This document shows positions 5,937 through 8,459 of a stretch of 8,459 nucleotides of DNA, piece by piece. Position numbers and translations under genes: made by a program. The stretch lies in assembly GCA_023406965.1 (NCBI GenBank), contig JAEXTI010000585.1, positions 1 through 8,459 of the forward strand, in the 5' to 3' direction. Below the pieces are notes generated by a model. The model was not told where the DNA came from. It did not search any database and saw only the letters and a list, made by a program, of their open reading frames with translations. This DNA is from Chloroflexota bacterium. GTDB taxonomy: Bacteria > Chloroflexota > Anaerolineae > Anaerolineales > Anaerolineaceae. Each line of letters opens with the position of its first letter. Within the stretch, counting starts at the first letter, position 1.

Positions 5937-7547
5937 TTACTGGCGGGTCAAGGAGCGGAAATGCTCATCCACCTGAACGCCGGATTTGATCTGGTGACGG
6001 CTGAACAGGAAGTACCACGCCACCCCGCTCAGTACAATACCAATCACAAGAAAAACTGCAAGCTGGCCTACCCCTTTGCCCATCGGAACGACAAAAGGCA
6101 ACACGCAGACAGCCAGCAAATAAATGAAGGAAACTAAACCGGTTACCGTTACCAGCGGGATCGGTCCGATTTTCAATCGAGCAATCTTCGGCGCTGCCGC
6201 GAACCAACTCGGCCGGGTGAACGGCAACACGGCGATGGCCAAAGCCGGGGGAAGTTGGAAGACCGCCAGCAGAAGAATATACTCAATCGGATTGTTGGCT
6301 GCTCCCATCAAGCCCGATGCCAGCAGGCTCAACAACGACACACAGGCCACAATCAGCACAGCCAGGATTGGACTCTTGAGGCTAGGGTGAATCATCCCCA
6401 CGATTGAAGGCAGCATTCCATCGTCCGCCCAGGCCACAAGGATGCGCGAAGTATACAAAAACTGCATTTGCACCAGGTTGATGATCAACAGGGAAAATCC
6501 AAAGAAGACCAAAACCGACGCGATCAGGCTGGGGGAAACCGCATTGGCATAAAAATAAATCCACGGCATCGTCAAGCCCTCAAAGCCGTCGGATTGGTAC
6601 AAGAAACTCTCTGCGGCCAGCCAATTCAGCGGAGCCAATCGTTGCAGCAAAGCAGCCGCCGCAATGAAAATCCCTCCAGCCACCAGGGTGCTGGTCCAAC
6701 TGCTCGCCAGAAGGGTCCGTTCGGGATTCTTCACCTCACCGGCATAGTAGGTTGAAATCCAGTTACCAAAGAACAGCGAAAAGCCAATCAGTAACCCGCC
6801 GTAAACCAACCAGTTTTCTGCAGGTTGAATTTCCATGCCTAAATTGGTAGCTCGCACAAAACGCTCGGCGTAGTTTTGCGAGCCCAAAAAGCGGTCCCAT
6901 CCCGTTGAGAAAGCAACCACGGGCACCGCCAGTTGAACAAGGATCGCGCCCCAAGCCGCCAACCCGCCAAACAGGCCAATCTTGTTAATGATCTCCATGA
7001 CCTTGGGAGGCAGAATAGTAGCGCCATAAATAATCACCGCAACGACTGCGCCAACCAACACAATCGTTTCCGGTTTTTCCACGCTTTCTGCAACCGCGAG
7101 CATTCCAGTGGATCCCACAACCATACCAATATTGCGCAGCAGGCTGGGGAGAAGCGAATCAGACAGGAAGGCCAGGGCGGTGCCTGCCAGCAATACACCC
7201 ACCAGCATCGTTCCCCAACTGGCGGCGAAACCCACCGGCGCGCTCAAAACACGCGAAGCCACCACATAATCCGCCCCCGATCGAGGAGCAATCACCCCCA
7301 TCATCGAAAACGTATACCCGTGGATCAAACTCAGCACCACACCAATGATCAGAACCACCACCAGGTTCGCGCCCGGCCAAATGCCCAGGAAAGACGAATA
7401 GGGCAGCGTGCCGGAAGTCGCCAGACCCACACAAGCCAGGGCAAAGGTGATTGCCGTGAAGGTGCTGATGTGCCTGGGCAAACCCTGGGGATTGTCTTGC
7501 CCGTCTGAAACAGAACCGGTTGTGGAACGAGTGTCAATCTCCGCCAT
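5937..7547 (-). CDS. APC-superfamily amino-acid permease
   Basis: A polytopic inner-membrane transporter of 536 aa with about 12 predicted hydrophobic segments. The first lies at about 28-50 and the last at about 494-514, and both ends are hydrophilic and probably cytoplasmic. Family signatures are SGADYVVASR (91-100, TM2-TM3 region), GEVKNPERTL (270-279, the acidic-Pro-Arg loop motif), and WADDGMLP (373-380, corresponding to the common A-x-x-DG-x-LP motif). Substrate cannot be read from sequence; amino acids or amines are typical for APC carriers driven by H+ or Na+. The chosen start is ATG at 7547, because GAGGAG (7554-7559) sits 6 nt upstream. An in-frame TTG at 7568 would add seven residues but lacks a Shine-Dalgarno sequence. 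The gene appears monocistronic, with terminator-like hairpins on both sides. The stop is TAA at 5937-5939. Confidence 0.88.
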   Translation of the reverse strand: MAEIDTRSTTGSVSDGQDNPQGLPRHISTFTAITFALACVGLATSGTLPYSSFLGIWPGANLVVVLIIGVVLSLIHGYTFSMMGVIAPRSGADYVVASRVLSAPVGFAASWGTMLVGVLLAGTALAFLSDSLLPSLLRNIGMVVGSTGMLAVAESVEKPETIVLVGAVVAVIIYGATILPPKVMEIINKIGLFGGLAAWGAILVQLAVPVVAFSTGWDRFLGSQNYAERFVRATNLGMEIQPAENWLVYGGLLIGFSLFFGNWISTYYAGEVKNPERTLLASSWTSTLVAGGIFIAAAALLQRLAPLNWLAAESFLYQSDGFEGLTMPWIYFYANAVSPSLIASVLVFFGFSLLIINLVQMQFLYTSRILVAWADDGMLPSIVGMIHPSLKSPILAVLIVACVSLLSLLASGLMGAANNPIEYILLLAVFQLPPALAIAVLPFTRPSWFAAAPKIARLKIGPIPLVTVTGLVSFIYLLAVCVLPFVVPMGKGVGQLAVFLVIGIVLSGVAWYFLFSRHQIKSGVQVDEHFRSLTRQ

Positions 7548-7553
7548 GCGGAA

Positions 7554-7559
7554 CTCCTC
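7554..7559 (-). promoter_or_regulatory. Shine-Dalgarno that decides the permease start
   Basis: GAGGAG on the minus strand, 6 nt before the ATG at 7547. It lies inside the reading frame that would follow the upstream TTG at 7568, which itself has no purine-rich motif in front. This favours the 536-aa over the 543-aa product. Confidence 0.75.
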
Positions 7560-7634
7560 ATCAGTCAAATCCGGGGATACGAGAAACTTGCTCTCAGCCG
7601 GACTACTTCCACCTATGCCTGAGCAATTACATCA

Positions 7635-7640
7635 ATTATA
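7635..7640 (-). promoter_or_regulatory. Candidate -10 box of the permease promoter
   Basis: A perfect TATAAT on the minus strand, 88 nt upstream of the permease ATG and just beyond the PPDK terminator stem, where a promoter for the next gene is expected. There is no good -35 at 17 nt (GATCCC) and no extended -10 TG, so it would be weak or activator-dependent. Confidence 0.4.
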
Positions 7641-7644
7641 GTAC

Positions 7645-7691
7645 AAAGAGCCTGGAGGGGATCTTGACGACCCGCCTCCAGGCTCTTTTTT
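7645..7691. terminator. Terminator hairpin after PPDK
   Basis: AAAGAGCCTGGAGG (7645-7658) pairs perfectly with CCTCCAGGCTCTTT (7675-7688), a 14-bp stem with a 16-nt loop. It begins 26 nt after the PPDK stop on the minus strand. The stem base contributes UUU there, while the plus strand has a six-T run (7686-7691). No plus-strand gene precedes it, so its likely job is ending PPDK transcription. Confidence 0.75.
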
Positions 7692-7713
7692 AGTTTACAA
7701 CTGGTTTACAAAC

Positions 7714-8459
7714 CTATTTGCCGTGCTTGATCGCGGCCTGCGCGGCAGCCAGGCGGGCCACCGGCACGCGGAACGGCGAGCAGCTCACGTAGTTGTTGCC
7801 AACCAGGTGGCAGAACTCGATCGAATCCGGATCTCCGCCGTGCTCACCGCAAATACCCACTTCCAATTCAGGGCGGGTCGCGCGGCCGTCTTTCACAGCC
7901 ATTGCCATTAACCGGCCCACGCCGTCGCGGTCAATAGTCTGGAAGGGATTCTTCTCCAGAATGCCTTCTTCCACGTACTTGATGAGGAAGTTGCGCTCCG
8001 CGTCGTCGCGGCTGTAGCCGAAGGTCATCTGGGTCAGGTCATTGGTACCGAAGGAGAAGAACTCGGCCAGAGAGGCGATCTCGCCGGCGGTGACAGCCGC
8101 GCGGGGAATCTCAATCATCGTGCCGAACTTGTAGGGGAACTTCACCTTCTTCTCGTCCATAACGGCGGAAGCAATACGCTCGAGGCGCGGCTGGATCCAC
8201 TTCAGTTCTTTGACGGTACCGGTCAAGGGGATCATGACCTCGGGTTTAACATGGATGCCGCGCAGGGTGCAGTCGGCAGCCGCTTCAAAGATCGCCCGCA
8301 CCTGCATCTCCACGATTTCGGGCATGTAGATACTCAGGCGAACGCCGCGCAAGCCCAACATCGGGTTGCTTTCGTGCAGCCCGCGGATGCTGGCCAGCAG
8401 TTTTTCTTTGTCAGCCAGGCCCTTGGTCTCGCCCTTCACGCGCATGGTCACAACCTCTT
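7714..8459 (-). CDS. ppdK: Pyruvate, phosphate dikinase, C-terminal part (5' partial)
   Basis: The last 248 or so residues of PPDK, which interconverts PEP + AMP + PPi and pyruvate + ATP + Pi. The frame continues past the right edge (Glu-Val before the GTG at 8451), so that GTG is not the start. Full-length enzymes are near 880 aa, so about 70% is missing. Counting from the GTG, the TIM-barrel PEP/pyruvate domain shows [12 protein letters not shown] (28-39), [15 protein letters not shown] (44-58), [10 protein letters not shown] (110-119), [20 protein letters not shown] (131-150) and [14 protein letters not shown] (201-214). Cys201 (codon 7849-7851) is the conserved catalytic cysteine. The closing [19 protein letters not shown] is typical of PPDK, not PEP synthase. 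The stop is TAG at 7714-7716. In anaerobes the enzyme serves glycolysis or gluconeogenesis depending on the PPi supply; direction is not inferable here. Confidence 0.95.
   Translation of the reverse strand, partial: EVVTMRVKGETKGLADKEKLLASIRGLHESNPMLGLRGVRLSIYMPEIVEMQVRAIFEAAADCTLRGIHVKPEVMIPLTGTVKELKWIQPRLERIASAVMDEKKVKFPYKFGTMIEIPRAAVTAGEIASLAEFFSFGTNDLTQMTFGYSRDDAERNFLIKYVEEGILEKNPFQTIDRDGVGRLMAMAVKDGRATRPELEVGICGEHGGDPDSIEFCHLVGNNYVSCSPFRVPVARLAAAQAAIKHGK

Noticed and set aside
6933..7508. 191-codon open frame antisense to the permease
   Set aside because: The translation is rich in Asn, Gln, His and Arg, the usual mirror of hydrophobic codons on the other strand. There is no domain and no initiation signal that I can support.
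7545..7626. TPP riboswitch, T-box or hammerhead ribozyme in the permease leader
   Set aside because: Fragments resemble core motifs (CTGAGA; AGGTGGAA; CTGATGAG), but the partner elements are missing: no second TPP-binding core, no T-box antiterminator/terminator pair, and no GAAA core for a hammerhead. The matches are chance-level.

Overview
The window looks like an ordinary chromosomal segment from a moderately GC-rich bacterium. Protein style (a Pro/Thr/Ser-rich linker before a TPR-type lytic transglycosylase, a three-gene pyruvate dehydrogenase cluster, a dikinase-type PPDK) suggests Chloroflexota, probably Anaerolineae. This is recognition from memory, not a database result, and is only moderately secure. 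There is no mobile element, CRISPR array, tRNA or rRNA.

Layout. A plus-strand gene, open at the left edge, fills 1-2282 and encodes a large TPR/SLT-domain lytic transglycosylase. It converges on a minus-strand block. A perfect 16-nt-arm inverted repeat (2303-2335) lies between them and probably terminates both. The minus-strand block, read right to left in transcription order, is: the C-terminal third of pyruvate, phosphate dikinase (7714-8459, entering from the right edge); its terminator hairpin (7645-7688); an APC-family amino-acid permease (5937-7547); a 324-bp intergenic region (5613-5936); and a compact pdhA-pdhB-pdhC operon (5612 down to 2364) encoding E1-alpha, E1-beta and E2 of pyruvate dehydrogenase. 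The three pdh genes are spaced 14 nt apart (A-B) and overlap by 8 nt (B-C). Each has a clear Shine-Dalgarno sequence.

The 324-bp region is the most information-dense non-coding stretch. It holds two hairpins downstream of the permease, a near-consensus sigma-70-type promoter for pdh (TTGACC, 17-nt spacer, TATAAT), a GGTCAA/TTGACC dyad whose one half is the -35 box, and a perfect 11-bp hairpin in the predicted pdhA leader.

Function. PPDK interconverts phosphoenolpyruvate and pyruvate, and the PDH complex converts pyruvate to acetyl-CoA, so the minus-strand block is centred on the pyruvate node. The permease and the cell-wall enzyme have no evident link to it. E3 (dihydrolipoamide dehydrogenase) is not in the window, and the terminator after pdhC means it is not in this operon. 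I see no convincing undescribed system; the notable items are regulatory.
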